A stretch of 64,000 bases of DNA from Mucilaginibacter_A sp964251965 (GTDB lineage Bacteria > Bacteroidota > Bacteroidia > Sphingobacteriales > Sphingobacteriaceae), in NCBI GenBank assembly GCA_964251965.1, contig CAXULQ010000002.1:186001-250000 (forward strand). Reading direction: 5' to 3'. Positions 1 through 9,074 of this stretch are shown here, piece after piece; the first letter of the stretch is position 1, and every line of letters begins with the position of its first letter. The notes beneath the pieces are model-generated. The model saw only the letters and a program-made list of their open reading frames with translations, did not search any database and had not been told where the DNA came from. The translations under genes were made by a program, and so were the position numbers.

Positions 1-475
1 CACGGATATAATCGGCAAGCAGCTTTTTACCAATGTAGCAGCCGCTGCCTTCATCACCTAAAATATAAGCAAGCGAGTTTATTTTAAAAGTAATATCCTT
101 GCCGTTATAAATGCAGGTGTTGGTTCCGGTTCCTAATATAGCTGCAAAACCTGTGTTTAAACCCAATAAAGCACGGGCAGAAGCCAACAAATCGTGCCCT
201 ACAAATACTTTGGCCGATTTAAAAACTGCTTTCATCGCATCTTCTACAATCTTAATTTTATCTGCCACATCGCAGCCTGCACCGTAATAATAAAGTTCTG
301 TAATCTCGCTTTTTTTAAGGTCCGAAGGCAAATTTTCCATCAACGAATTGATAATATAAGCCTTGTCAGAAAAAAATGGATTATAGCCTTCGGTGTTGTA
401 ATAAACTTTTTTTCCGTCTTCGTTAATCAGGCACCAATTGGTTTTGGTCGATCCGCCGTCTGCTATTATGATCAT
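1..475 (-). CDS. BadF/BadG-type ATPase, N-acetylglucosamine kinase-like (C-terminus outside window)
   Basis: The minus-strand frame opens at an ATG at 473-475 and runs off the left edge, so only about the first 158 residues are present. The N-terminus MIIIADGGSTKTNW is the phosphate-1 loop of the ASKHA (actin/hexokinase) fold, and a second glycine-rich stretch, ILGTGTNT, lies near residue 117. This fits the BadF/BadG/BcrA/BcrD family, whose Bacteroidota members are mostly annotated as amino-sugar kinases that phosphorylate N-acetylglucosamine with ATP in the cytoplasm. The substrate is an inference from the family. The next gene, on the same strand, ends at 594 and carries its own terminator, so this gene is probably transcribed separately. 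Confidence 0.8.
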   Translation of the reverse strand, partial: MIIIADGGSTKTNWCLINEDGKKVYYNTEGYNPFFSDKAYIINSLMENLPSDLKKSEITELYYYGAGCDVADKIKIVEDAMKAVFKSAKVFVGHDLLASARALLGLNTGFAAILGTGTNTCIYNGKDITFKINSLAYILGDEGSGCYIGKKLLADYIR

Positions 476-540
476 AATTTAGGTATAATTATTTCAGGTT
501 TTGAAAGTACAATATTAATTACTTATTCCGTGAAAATAAA

Positions 541-570
541 AAATCCCAATGGCATTTGCCATCGGGATTT
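541..570 (-). terminator. Rho-independent terminator of the gene at 594-1295
   Basis: AAATCCC and GGGATTT arms enclose ATGGCA/TGCCAT with one mismatch and a very short loop. Read on the minus strand, the hairpin is followed by a T-rich run, as expected for the gene that stops at 594. Confidence 0.7.
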
Positions 571-593
571 AAGTAATAATATATATTTAAAAT

Positions 594-1295
594 TTATAAT
601 GATTTTGGGCGTGCTTCTTTTAGCTTGTAAAAATCAAGGATCAGTTCGTCCATGTTACCGTAACGGTACTTCTTGTTTTTGATCTTATCTACAATATCCG
701 GTTCGCTGGCCATAATCTCCGTCATAATCGGGATAAAATCTGCCTTTTTAAGTTCGGTTAAACTGTTGGGGTTATCTCCATAAAAATAGGCACTTTTACC
801 GCTGCTGCCACTGCCACGGCCTCCGCCAAGGTTAATACCCAAGCCGCCGCCCATTCCTCCGCCAAAACTGCCGCCGCCGATACCAAAGCTTGGCCTGATC
901 CCGGGCGACATACCGCCGCCATTGCCGCCATCGCCGGTTGTGGCGTAAAGTTTCATCGGTTCATCTACCAAAACTTTTACAAAATCAATCCTTTTGCCTG
1001 TCCAGTCTTGCGAGCGCGGCGCATGTGCAACCGTAAAACTGTCTTTTCCGGCCACAAAAGAACGGACCATGGAAGCAGAAAGCCTTTCTTTTTCTTCGCC
1101 TTTATCTTTTCGGAATAAAATAAAACCTTCGTTGTTTTCCGGGCTTCTGCCAGATGGATTCACCACAATTTGTCCAAGTACTTTGTTTCCGTTGGCGTCG
1201 TAGTAGTAACCATCGTCCCATTTATTTAAACCAAGTTGTGCCGAAGCGGAAAGAGCAATTGCCGAAAACAAAAAAATTAAAATTGATGAGCGCAT
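594..1295 (-). CDS. Secreted protein with glycine-rich insert, paralogue of the gene at 1452-2093
   Basis: The 233-residue product starts with a signal peptide (MRSSILIFLFSAIALSASAQ, cleavage likely after Ala-Gln) and is probably periplasmic or surface-exposed. Residues about 120-165 form a Gly/Ser-rich linker (GGG repeats). The flanks match the protein encoded at 1452-2093: an N-terminal DANGNKVLGQI-like segment, a central segment around KDSFTVAH, then SAYFYGD and a C-terminal IMASEPDIVDKIK segment. I do not recognise a named family or function. The last codons include a one-mismatch copy of the dispersed motif at 611-622, read as LKEA. The gene is followed by its own terminator at 541-570. 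Confidence 0.75.
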   Translation of the reverse strand: MRSSILIFLFSAIALSASAQLGLNKWDDGYYYDANGNKVLGQIVVNPSGRSPENNEGFILFRKDKGEEKERLSASMVRSFVAGKDSFTVAHAPRSQDWTGKRIDFVKVLVDEPMKLYATTGDGGNGGGMSPGIRPSFGIGGGSFGGGMGGGLGINLGGGRGSGSSGKSAYFYGDNPNSLTELKKADFIPIMTEIMASEPDIVDKIKNKKYRYGNMDELILDFYKLKEARPKSL

Positions 1296-1451
1296 TGTTT
1301 GTGTTTTTAATTATAGCATTAACAAAAGTTAGCTGTTTTTATTATGCTTCTTTTAGCGTAACTTTTTTATGTTGAGACTATAATTTTTGTAAAACGTTTA
1401 TATCAATTTTAAAATATTTTGTTGCGGTAAGGTTAGATCAAAAATTAACTT

Positions 1452-2093
1452 TTAATAAACATCATCGATTGTTTTTTTAGGCAATACTCCGGTACGGTAA
1501 TACTCCAGCAATTCTTTAATTGAACCAGGTTTAAATGTTTTATCTTTGATTTTTGCAACAACTTCCGGCTTGTCTGCCATGATTGTACTCATCACTTCAA
1601 CAAAATTTTTACCTCTTAAAGTATTGATATGGTCGGCATCGCTTCCAAAATAATAAGCAGAACTGCCTTTTCCGCTTAGCGCTGCGGCACCTATTGCACC
1701 TCCAACAAGGCCAGCGCCAACAACTGGAATAGAACCTTGTGCTACTACAGAGTAATAAAGTTTAGTTTGATGGTTAATAACTACTTGTAAAAACGGAAAT
1801 TTTTCGAGTGCAATAAAATGAGACACTATAAAACTATCAGTGCTGATGACAAAAGATGTAATCCTATCAGAAGATATTTTTTGCTTCTCTGCATCTTTAT
1901 TTGCTTTGAACAATAGATGGTCTCCTTTTCCTTTAAAAACAGAAGCTTCTGGCATAGCGTAAAATATCAAACCGGTAAACTTATGTCCGTTAGTATCTGT
2001 GTAAGATCCTGGTTCAAAAGTTCTCCTAAAAAGTTGTGCCTTAACAGTTAGTGTAATACTGAAAATACAAAAAAGTAGTAATAGTTTCCTCAT
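1452..2093 (-). CDS. Secreted protein of unknown function, paralogue of the gene at 594-1295
   Basis: The 213-residue product has a signal peptide (MRKLLLLFCIFSITLTVKAQ). It resembles its downstream neighbour: YTDTNGHKFTGLI near the start, TDSFIVSHF in the middle, SSAYYFGSD and MADKPEVVAKIKDK at the end. Instead of a long Gly-rich linker it has a short Gly/Ala segment (GAGLVGGAIGAAALSG). The two genes are 156 bp apart in the same direction, with a motif copy at 1344-1355 between them, so they look like a tandem duplication that diverged mainly in the linker. Function is unknown; export to the envelope is the only safe inference. Confidence 0.75.
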   Translation of the reverse strand: MRKLLLLFCIFSITLTVKAQLFRRTFEPGSYTDTNGHKFTGLIFYAMPEASVFKGKGDHLLFKANKDAEKQKISSDRITSFVISTDSFIVSHFIALEKFPFLQVVINHQTKLYYSVVAQGSIPVVGAGLVGGAIGAAALSGKGSSAYYFGSDADHINTLRGKNFVEVMSTIMADKPEVVAKIKDKTFKPGSIKELLEYYRTGVLPKKTIDDVY

Positions 2094-2145
2094 AAGATAT
2101 AGATATTTGAACCACTATATTAGAAAGAATATTATATAAAAAATA

Positions 2146-3165
2146 ATGACAGTTGATTTAAGAAGTGATACCGTAACCAAACCAACTCCAGGCATGCTGG
2201 ATGCCATGTGGAGTGCCAAAGTTGGCGACGATGTATACGGGGAAGACGAAACCATAAACGAACTGGAAGCAAAAGCAGCAGCAATGTTTGGGATGGAAGC
2301 CGCTATTTTTTGCCCTTCGGGAACGATGACCAACCAGATCGCCATCAAATGTTTTACGCAGCCATTAGACGAATTAATTGCCGACCAAACTGCACATATT
2401 TACCGTTACGAAGGCGGCGGAATTGCTTTTAACTCAGCCGTTTCTACACGCTTGTTAAATGGCAAACGCGGCATTTTAACTGCAGAAATGATTGAACCGG
2501 AAATTAACGATCCTAACAATGTCCATTTTCCGCACAGTGCTTTGGTGGTTTTGGAAAACACCGTAAACAAAGGCGGCGGCAATTGCTATACTTTGGATCA
2601 AATTAAACCAATCGCAAATTTATGTGCTAAAAGAAGCATCAAACTGCATTTGGACGGCGCACGAATTTTTAACGCTTTAACTTTCACCAAAGATAAACCT
2701 GCGGATTACGGAACTTATTTTGATGGTATTTCGGTGTGTTTGTCAAAAGGTTTGGGTGCGCCGGTTGGTTCTGTTTTTTTGGCCGATAAAAAAAGCATTG
2801 CTTATGCCCGCCGTGTCCGTAAAGTTTTAGGCGGAGGAATGCGCCAGGCCGGTTTTTTGGCTGCTGCCGGCATTTACGCTTTAGACCATCAGGTAAAACG
2901 TTTGCAGGAAGACCATGACCACGCCAAATTACTGGAAAAAACCCTGGCCAGCTGCAATTGGGTAACCGGTGTTTTATCGGTAGAAACCAACCTGATCATT
3001 TTTGATACAGTAAAAGAAGCATCGTATTATTTGCAAAAATTAACCGAGAAAGGGATCAAAGCTTCTGCCAATGATGTTCGCCGGATCCGGTTTGTAACGC
3101 ATTTGGATGTGCATCCTGATCAAATTGAATATACTATTGATGTTTTAAAAAGCCTGAACGAATAA
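2146..3165 (+). CDS. ltaE: Low-specificity L-threonine aldolase
   Basis: The enzyme cleaves L-threonine or L-allo-threonine to glycine and acetaldehyde with pyridoxal phosphate in the cytoplasm. The 339-residue length is typical. The opening VDLRSDTVTKPT and GDDVYGED motifs are diagnostic. The cofactor lysine should be Lys201 in SKGLGAPVGS, and HLDGAR at about 168-173 holds the aspartate that contacts the PLP ring. The stop codon overlaps the start of the downstream aldo/keto reductase by one base (TAATG), so the two are probably co-transcribed and translationally coupled. The divergent start of the gene at 1452-2093 lies about 50 bp upstream, so the promoter sits in that gap. Confidence 0.93.
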   Translation: MTVDLRSDTVTKPTPGMLDAMWSAKVGDDVYGEDETINELEAKAAAMFGMEAAIFCPSGTMTNQIAIKCFTQPLDELIADQTAHIYRYEGGGIAFNSAVSTRLLNGKRGILTAEMIEPEINDPNNVHFPHSALVVLENTVNKGGGNCYTLDQIKPIANLCAKRSIKLHLDGARIFNALTFTKDKPADYGTYFDGISVCLSKGLGAPVGSVFLADKKSIAYARRVRKVLGGGMRQAGFLAAAGIYALDHQVKRLQEDHDHAKLLEKTLASCNWVTGVLSVETNLIIFDTVKEASYYLQKLTEKGIKASANDVRRIRFVTHLDVHPDQIEYTIDVLKSLNE

Positions 3166-4058
3166 TGGAATATGCCAACTTAGGAAAATCTGATTTATCA
3201 GTCAGCAAAATTGGTTTTGGCTGTATGTCGTTACGCGGAACTGAAAAAGAAAACAAAACATTGCTGAACAAAGCGTTGGAATTGGGCATCAATTATTTTG
3301 ATACCGCCGACTTTTATGAAGACGGACAAAATGAAATTAAAATTGGACAATTGTTGAAACCCAATCGAAACAAATTAATTATTGCAACCAAAGTTGGAAA
3401 CAAAAGACAACCTGATGGCAGCACAACTTGGAACGCAAGTAAAAGTTATATTTTACAAGCAGTAGAAGATAGTTTAAAACGTTTGCAAACCGATCGTATT
3501 GATTTGTACCAGTTGCACGGAGGCATGTTAGAAGATAATATCGACGAAACTATTGAAGCTTTTGAATTTTTAAAACAACAAGGGAAAATTAGGTATTATG
3601 GCATTTCTTCTATCCGCCCAAATGTTATCCGTGAATATGTTTCCAAATCAAATATTACAAGTGTAATGATGCAATACAGTTTGCTGGACCGAAGGGCAGA
3701 GGAAACTTGTTTTGATTTGCTGGAAAAAAACCACATCAGCGTTGTAACACGAGGCAGCGTTGCACAGGGTTTATTAGTGGATAAACCGGCAAAATCCTAT
3801 TTAAATTATACTGAAAAAGAAGTGGTAAAAGCAGCACAAGCCATTCAGGAAGTTGCAAGTACAAATAGGGGCAAGGCGCAAGCGGCTTTACAATTTGCTT
3901 TGTCACCAAAAGTGGTTGCCAGTGCTGTTGTTGGAATCCGAACGGTAGAACAATTGGCGGATGTTGTTGGAATTTTGGATGTTCCTCCGTTAACCAATGC
4001 AGAATTAGATCAGCTTAAAAATATGATTACGCCGAACAAGTACGAACAGCATCGTTAA
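3165..4058 (+). CDS. Aldo/keto reductase
   Basis: The 297-residue NAD(P)H-dependent oxidoreductase has a TIM-barrel fold. The catalytic tetrad is readable: Asp46 and Tyr51 (FDTADFYED), Lys76 (IIATKVG) and His118 (LYQLHGG). The C-terminal half contains the cofactor phosphate-binding GIRTVEQL segment. The start overlaps the threonine aldolase stop by one base, suggesting an operon and perhaps a role in reducing the aldehyde product, though that link is only inference. The physiological substrate cannot be read from the sequence. Confidence 0.88.
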   Translation: MEYANLGKSDLSVSKIGFGCMSLRGTEKENKTLLNKALELGINYFDTADFYEDGQNEIKIGQLLKPNRNKLIIATKVGNKRQPDGSTTWNASKSYILQAVEDSLKRLQTDRIDLYQLHGGMLEDNIDETIEAFEFLKQQGKIRYYGISSIRPNVIREYVSKSNITSVMMQYSLLDRRAEETCFDLLEKNHISVVTRGSVAQGLLVDKPAKSYLNYTEKEVVKAAQAIQEVASTNRGKAQAALQFALSPKVVASAVVGIRTVEQLADVVGILDVPPLTNAELDQLKNMITPNKYEQHR

Positions 4059-4082
4059 CATTTTACCGTAATTGGATTGGTA

Positions 4083-4580
4083 TTATCGAATAGAAATTTT
4101 TAAACTTGCAATAGAACCATCAAAAGATAAGTTTAAAGCAACAGGTGTAGTGTTTTTGGGAAGATCAAATTTATTACCAACGGAAATTGTGGTAGAAGCA
4201 GCATCAGCACCTAAAACATTGTAAAATGCGTGCGTTATTTTTTTGCTATTGTTAAGTACTAATCTAAAGTTACTCGGATTTATAAAAACATAATTTCCAC
4301 CCAATTTATTCGTGTTGGTTACTTCCAGATCATAAGTAATTTCGATGCTGGTATCGCGTTCCGGAAAATGTTTTACATCTTTCGCAACCACATTTTTAAC
4401 CGAAAGAATAACTTCTTTATGCTTGCCTACAATTGCGCTGTCTGGCATAAAAGTAATATCATAATTACGGATTTTTTTGCCGCCAGCGTTTCCCTGGCTT
4501 CCAGGCGTTTTGCAAATACAGGCATTTAAAAACAGCAATGTTAAAATTAAAACGAAGCTGCATGTTCTGTATTTGTGCAT
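4083..4580 (-). CDS. Predicted lipoprotein of unknown function
   Basis: The open frame extends up to 4646, but the better start is the ATG at 4578-4580. From there the product begins MHKYRTCSFVLILTLLFLNAC, a lipoprotein signal peptide with Cys in LNAC. The longer frame begins close to a sister-form motif copy (4628-4639) and adds no signal-like sequence. The mature part, about 140 residues, is rich in beta-prone segments (DITFMPDSAIVGKH, TSIEITYDLEVTN) and resembles small immunoglobulin-like envelope proteins. No catalytic motif is visible. It is convergent with the aldo/keto reductase, 24 bp away. Confidence 0.65.
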   Translation of the reverse strand: MHKYRTCSFVLILTLLFLNACICKTPGSQGNAGGKKIRNYDITFMPDSAIVGKHKEVILSVKNVVAKDVKHFPERDTSIEITYDLEVTNTNKLGGNYVFINPSNFRLVLNNSKKITHAFYNVLGADAASTTISVGNKFDLPKNTTPVALNLSFDGSIASLKISIR

Positions 4581-4748
4581 TAAAAGCAGTGTTGTTTGTA
4601 AGTAAGCAGTATCCATCGTTAAAAGTAATGCTGTTTTTATGAGCAAAAAATTATGTTAATCTTGAAAAACTTACAACAAGTTTTTATTTTTCATATTTTG
4701 CCTAACATCTACTTATTGCAGCCTTTTTTTCGTTATAAACAACATAAA

Positions 4749-5132
4749 TTAATTGAAAGAATGCCGGAATTCCAAGGGCGAAAGATTGGTTTTACTTTTT
4801 AAATAGTTTGCTAAAAGATTGCGAATGCCCAAACCCTAATTCATAAGCAATTTCGCTTACGTATAAATCCGTGGCAGACAATTTTTCTTTTTCTATCAGT
4901 TTGTTGTGTAAATGTTGTTGTGCAGATTGTCCTGTTAATAATTGGGGCAAAGTACTTAAACAAGTGGGCGATAGGTTTAGCGTTTCTGCTACTACTTTAA
5001 TTTTTTGGCGAGCGGTATATTCCATAAAAAATCAGGATGGACGAGCAGCATCCACCCCGTATGTTTTAACACCGCATCTTTTTTAACCACCACTCCAAGT
5101 TTCTGGCCGGGCGAAATAAAGAACGTAATCCC
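4749..5132 (-). pseudogene. Decayed AraC-family regulator
   Basis: Three pieces of one AraC protein can be read on the minus strand in different frames. Upstream (about 5132-5005): FFISPGQKLGVVVKKD and then LLVHPDFLWNIPLAKK, the end of the sensor domain. Middle (about 5010-4795): VVAETLNLSPTCLSTL through SEIAYELGFGHSQSFSKLFK, the DNA-binding helices. Downstream (to 4749): SKTNLSPLEFRHSFN and stop, after one more frame change. Each frame change lies in or next to an A run. About 100 residues expected between the sensor end and the first helix are missing. Similar regulators usually sit beside the reductase they control, here the NmrA-like gene at 5170. Confidence 0.8.
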
Positions 5133-5169
5133 TTAATAAAAACAAACGATAAGTGCTGTTTTACTACTG

Positions 5170-6063
5170 TTAACCAAAGGCAGGGGCAGCTTTCTTGGCA
5201 AAATCCCTCAGCTTTACTTTGCCCATAACTGCTGGTTTATTTTGGTTATAATCTTCTGCCAATAATCCGCTATGGAGGGCGGCATACATTTCAGTTAAAC
5301 CGGCAGCAATTTTCGGGTTCATTCCTACGCTAACTAATCCGTTTTCTGTTTGTTCGTCGGTCGTGAGTATCCATTTTAAATCAGGTTTTCCAATTGCTTC
5401 GCCTAAAATGTGGGCTGTTTCGTTGCCGGTAAGTTCTTCACTTGCTACATACCGCACTTTTCTGCCATTCGTTGGTGTTTCCAATTCTTCGGCAATGGCA
5501 GCAGCAATATCGATTGGCGAAACCCAAGGGATTACGTCATCTGCGCCATAATTCGCCGCAATAACGCCTTGTGCTTTTATCATTTGTGTGTAGCCCAATA
5601 AATTGTAGTAAAAAGAAGTAGGGCGCATATGCGTTATAGCTACATCCGCAGGCAGTTCATTCAAGATTTGCTCTACATTGTGTGCACCCGATAAAATCCC
5701 GTTTCCTTTTTCTAAATGCGCACCAAATGTGCTAAGGTTAACTACGCGCTTAACACCTGTTTGTTTAATGGCTTCTGCATAATTGTACCCTAATTTGCGG
5801 TAATATGCCCAGAAGTCGAGGGTCGGGTCGAAGAAATTGGGCGGCGGAACCATTACATATGCGGCATCTGCGCCGTTAAAAGTAGCCGTAAGAAAATCAA
5901 CATCTTCTAATGAACCAATGGCAGCCTTAGCTCCCAATGCTTCAATTTCTTTTTGTTTTTTGGTGTTGCTGCTGATCACCGTAACTGCATGCCCTTTTTG
6001 CACTAACTCTTCCGTTAGTGGCTTACTAATGTTCCCTAAAGAACCTGTTACTATTACTTTCAT
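5170..6063 (-). CDS. NmrA-like NAD(P)-binding oxidoreductase
   Basis: The 297-residue protein opens with MKVIVTGSLGNISKPL, the GxxGxxG dinucleotide-binding turn of atypical short-chain dehydrogenases. It lacks the YxxxK catalytic pair of classical members, which fits the NmrA/SDRa5 group: either NAD(P)H-quinone reductases or redox-sensing regulators. FGAHLEKGNGILSGAHNVEQ matches the family's central part. The adjacent AraC regulator, in the same orientation, is broken, so this gene may now be expressed without its former control. A motif-like sequence (GTGCTGTTTTA) lies just beyond the stop near 5155. Confidence 0.8.
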   Translation of the reverse strand: MKVIVTGSLGNISKPLTEELVQKGHAVTVISSNTKKQKEIEALGAKAAIGSLEDVDFLTATFNGADAAYVMVPPPNFFDPTLDFWAYYRKLGYNYAEAIKQTGVKRVVNLSTFGAHLEKGNGILSGAHNVEQILNELPADVAITHMRPTSFYYNLLGYTQMIKAQGVIAANYGADDVIPWVSPIDIAAAIAEELETPTNGRKVRYVASEELTGNETAHILGEAIGKPDLKWILTTDEQTENGLVSVGMNPKIAAGLTEMYAALHSGLLAEDYNQNKPAVMGKVKLRDFAKKAAPAFG

Positions 6064-6548
6064 AAATATTTTTGTTTTGTTTGTTTTATAAAGGTCTGTA
6101 CTTCGGCATTAATTTCTGTAGCCAAATCTCAGATTGTTGTAGCCTTTTCTTTATTGGAAATATATAGTGATGTATAGATGACAATACAAGATATAGCTTC
6201 ATCTTAAATGCTTCTTTTATCCCTATAAATTTATTTAAAGTAATGTTAAAAAACAAAAGCCAAAACTTGAAAAAGCTCTGGCTTTCTAACTCTAATAAAA
6301 AAAATGAAGTTTGTAATATTATAAGTCCCGTTTTGTTAGTGTTACTTACTTTAGTTTTTTCAATTTGGGGTTTTCATGTTATAGGTTTAGTAGCACGATG
6401 CTTATAAATGCAGGGTAAGATATATTTTTCTTTTGTTAATTACAACTGCAAGGTCGATGCTTCTTTTATCAATGAATTTTATTCCGAGACTCTCGCCCCG
6501 GCTTTCAAAGTAAATCAAAACACCAATTTTATCCACCTAAAAACAGCA
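6064..6548. other. Gene-free spacer with three motif copies
   Basis: This 485-bp stretch contains no frame I would call a gene. It should carry the promoter of the NmrA-like gene (leftward) and the end of the aldo/keto reductase at 6549. It holds two reverse-orientation copies of the dispersed motif (6208-6219 and 6457-6468) and one sister-form copy (6538-6549) whose last base overlaps the reductase stop codon. Confidence 0.6.
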
Positions 6549-7571
6549 TCACCCAATCTTCCGCTCGCTTCCTTGCCGTTCTACCATCCAGCCGGGATAC
6601 TCTTTTGTCAGCGCACTTACTTCATCAATGCGTTGCAGTTCGTTTACGGTTAAGGTGATTTCTGTGGAGTGGATGTTGGATTTTAATTGTTCCGGGTTTT
6701 TAGCACCGATAATGGTACTGGTTACACCGGGCTGCTGGCGTATCCAGGCCAAGGCAATTTCTGCTGCTTTTACCTCATAATTTTTGCCGGTCTCGTTCAA
6801 CACATCGATAATATCATAAGCTTTTTCTTTGTTCACCGGAGGGAAATCAAAACTATCGCGGCGGGAGTTCCCGGCTTTTTCGTTTTCGCGTGTGTATTTC
6901 CCCGAAAGGAAACCTCCTGCCAGCGGGCTCCAAGGCATTACGCCAATATTTTCTGCTTTGGCCAGAGGTAAAATTTCGCGTTCGATATCCCTGCCCGAAA
7001 GCGAATAGAAATACTGCATGCCCGCAAATTTGTTCCAGCCGTGTTTTTCGGCCAAACCCAAACCTTTCATCACCATCCAGGCCGGCCAATTGCAAACGGC
7101 TATGTAACGCACTTTCCCGGTCAGCACAATATCGTTTAGCGAGCGCATAATTTCTTCAACCGGCGTTAATGGGTCAACGCCGTGGACGTATAAAACATCA
7201 ATATGGTTCAATTGTAAACGCTGTAAACTTTCATCTACGGCAGCAAAAATATGGTAGCGCGACAAGCCTACATTGTTTTTGCCTTCGCCCATTTTACCGC
7301 GTACTTTGGTGGCGATGACCAGTTCGTTTCGATCCAAACCTAAATCAATAATAGCCTGCCCCAGCAGTTTTTCTGATTGGCCGAAAGAGTAAACATTAGC
7401 CGTATCGATAAAATTTATTCCGGCATCCACCGCTGCTTTTATCAAATCGTTGGCCCCTTTCTGGTCAACGCCGCCGATGGCCTGCCACATGCCCTCGGAA
7501 CCGAAAGTCATCGTCCCGAAGCAAATTTCGGACACTAATAAACCTGTATTACTTAAAATGTTGTATTTCAT
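6549..7571 (-). CDS. Aldo/keto reductase
   Basis: The 340-residue protein is a member of the longer aldo/keto reductase group (YajO/Tas/Kv-beta-like). The tetrad is visible in INFIDTANVYSFG (Asp, Tyr), LVIATKVRG (Lys) and DVLYVHGVD (His). IGVMPWSPLAGGFLSGKY is the usual loop before the cofactor site. Its TGA stop overlaps a sister-form motif copy (6538-6549). Another copy (7573-7584) ends two bases before the ATG, so the gene is bracketed by motif copies. The true substrate is unknown; quinones or small aldehydes are typical. Confidence 0.88.
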   Translation of the reverse strand: MKYNILSNTGLLVSEICFGTMTFGSEGMWQAIGGVDQKGANDLIKAAVDAGINFIDTANVYSFGQSEKLLGQAIIDLGLDRNELVIATKVRGKMGEGKNNVGLSRYHIFAAVDESLQRLQLNHIDVLYVHGVDPLTPVEEIMRSLNDIVLTGKVRYIAVCNWPAWMVMKGLGLAEKHGWNKFAGMQYFYSLSGRDIEREILPLAKAENIGVMPWSPLAGGFLSGKYTRENEKAGNSRRDSFDFPPVNKEKAYDIIDVLNETGKNYEVKAAEIALAWIRQQPGVTSTIIGAKNPEQLKSNIHSTEITLTVNELQRIDEVSALTKEYPGWMVERQGSERKIG

Positions 7572-7733
7572 GATGCTGTTTTTATCGTATAAAAGTTTAA
7601 CCGTTTAATGCTTTGTTTTGTTCTGGTTCAGGTTTCGACAGTTAGCTATCAGCTTTCGGCCATCAACGATTAACCATCAACGATGAACCACTAATGTTAA
7701 AACCTATCAGCAAATATTCCGTTTATAAACATC

Positions 7734-8819
7734 ATGCAACAACTTCGTAAAACTTTAGATAAAATTGGCCGCGACCCCAAAATTACGGCCAAATCCGTTG
7801 GTTTAAGATATGTAAACGATTCTTCTCCAGGCTATACGCGCGAAAAAGTAGGAGAGGAGTACGTTTTTAAAGATGCAAAAGGAGCATTAGTGGAAGATGA
7901 AGAGTTGCTGGAACGTTTCCGTAAACTAATCATTCCGCCGGCTTATACCGATGTTTGGATCTGTCCGTACGAAAACGGGCATTTGCAATTTACGGGTTTG
8001 GATGCAGCGGGCAGAAAGCAATACCGCTATCATGCCGATTGGAGCAAGATCAGAAATCAATCCAAATACCACCGGATGGAAGTTTTTGCCAATCATATTC
8101 CTAAAATCCGTGAAGTGCTTGATAAAGATCTGGCACGAAAAAAATTAGACAAGCAAAAAGTATTGGCTTTGGTGGTTAGGGTGATGGAACTGACACACAT
8201 CCGCATCGGCAACGAAAACTATCGCGAACTATACGGTTCTTATGGTTTAACTACCTTGAACGATGAGCACGTAGAAATTGAAGGCGGAACCATCAAATTT
8301 GGTTTCAAAGGTAAAAAAGGGGTTTACCATGATATGAAACTGGAGAGCAAGCAACTGGCAAAACTGGTGAAACAATGTCAGGATATTCCCGGCCAGGAGT
8401 TGTTTCAGTATTATGACGAAGATGGCCAGCCGCAGGATATTAAAAGTGATGATGTAAACGCCTATTTAAAAGAAATAACCGGCGAGGATTTTACGGCGAA
8501 AGATTTTAGGACTTGGAGCGGAAGCGTACATGCATTATATGCTTTTAAGTCGGCAGGTGGATTTGAAACAACTACACAATGCAAAAAAAATGTGAAGAAA
8601 GTTTTAGATGACGTCGCTTTTCACTTAGGCAACACCCGCACGGTTTGCAAAAAGTATTACGTTCATCCAACGCTGATTAAAAGTTATGAAGAAGGCCGGA
8701 TCGAACGTTATTTAGAGCAGATCACCGAAGAAAAACCGCTTTCTGAGCCAGGCTTAAACCAGGCCGAAAAGGTTTTACTGGAATTGATCGGAAAAGAAAA
8801 AATTGCGGAGGCATTGTAA
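7734..8819 (+). CDS. DNA topoisomerase IB (poxvirus/eukaryote-like)
   Basis: The 361-residue enzyme relaxes supercoils by nicking one strand and forming a 3'-phosphotyrosyl bond. The nucleophile should be Tyr309 in TVCKKYYVHP. Catalytic arginines lie in LTHIRIGNE (about 154-161) and DFRTWSGS (about 257-264). The N-terminal 70 residues, ending KLIIPPAYTDVWICP, form the expected small domain. Length and motif spacing match bacterial topoisomerase IB proteins. It appears monocistronic: a hairpin made of two inverted copies of the dispersed motif begins 11 bp after the stop. Confidence 0.92.
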   Translation: MQQLRKTLDKIGRDPKITAKSVGLRYVNDSSPGYTREKVGEEYVFKDAKGALVEDEELLERFRKLIIPPAYTDVWICPYENGHLQFTGLDAAGRKQYRYHADWSKIRNQSKYHRMEVFANHIPKIREVLDKDLARKKLDKQKVLALVVRVMELTHIRIGNENYRELYGSYGLTTLNDEHVEIEGGTIKFGFKGKKGVYHDMKLESKQLAKLVKQCQDIPGQELFQYYDEDGQPQDIKSDDVNAYLKEITGEDFTAKDFRTWSGSVHALYAFKSAGGFETTTQCKKNVKKVLDDVAFHLGNTRTVCKKYYVHPTLIKSYEEGRIERYLEQITEEKPLSEPGLNQAEKVLLELIGKEKIAEAL

Positions 8820-8829
8820 GAATTTGTAG

Positions 8830-8869
8830 GGATAAAAGAAGCATTTCTTTTTTAATGCTTCTTTTATCC
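8830..8869 (+). terminator. Terminator hairpin built from two inverted motif copies
   Basis: The arms GGATAAAAGAAGCATT (8830-8845) and its perfect complement (8854-8869) flank an 8-base T-rich loop. A further T run follows (8870-8880). The stem is exactly two copies of the dispersed 12-bp core plus flanks, placed 11 bp after the topoisomerase stop. Confidence 0.85.
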
Positions 8870-9074
8870 TTCATTTTTTTGTGTTTTAGAAATTACTCCT
8901 GATAATTCATGTAATTAATCTTTCATAAATAAAAAAATACCTCTTTTTATCTGTTAAAGGCTCTAATTATTAATTCTTTTATAAAAGTTGTAAAACTTGC
9001 AGGATATTTTGGCTTTTTGTCAGCATTTATTTAGTTTTAACAAATATTTAACATTTGTACTCTAAAATTAATGT

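Noticed and set aside
194..682. 162-codon plus-strand frame
   Set aside because: It is the antisense shadow of the kinase-like gene at 1-475 and runs through the terminator at 541-570.
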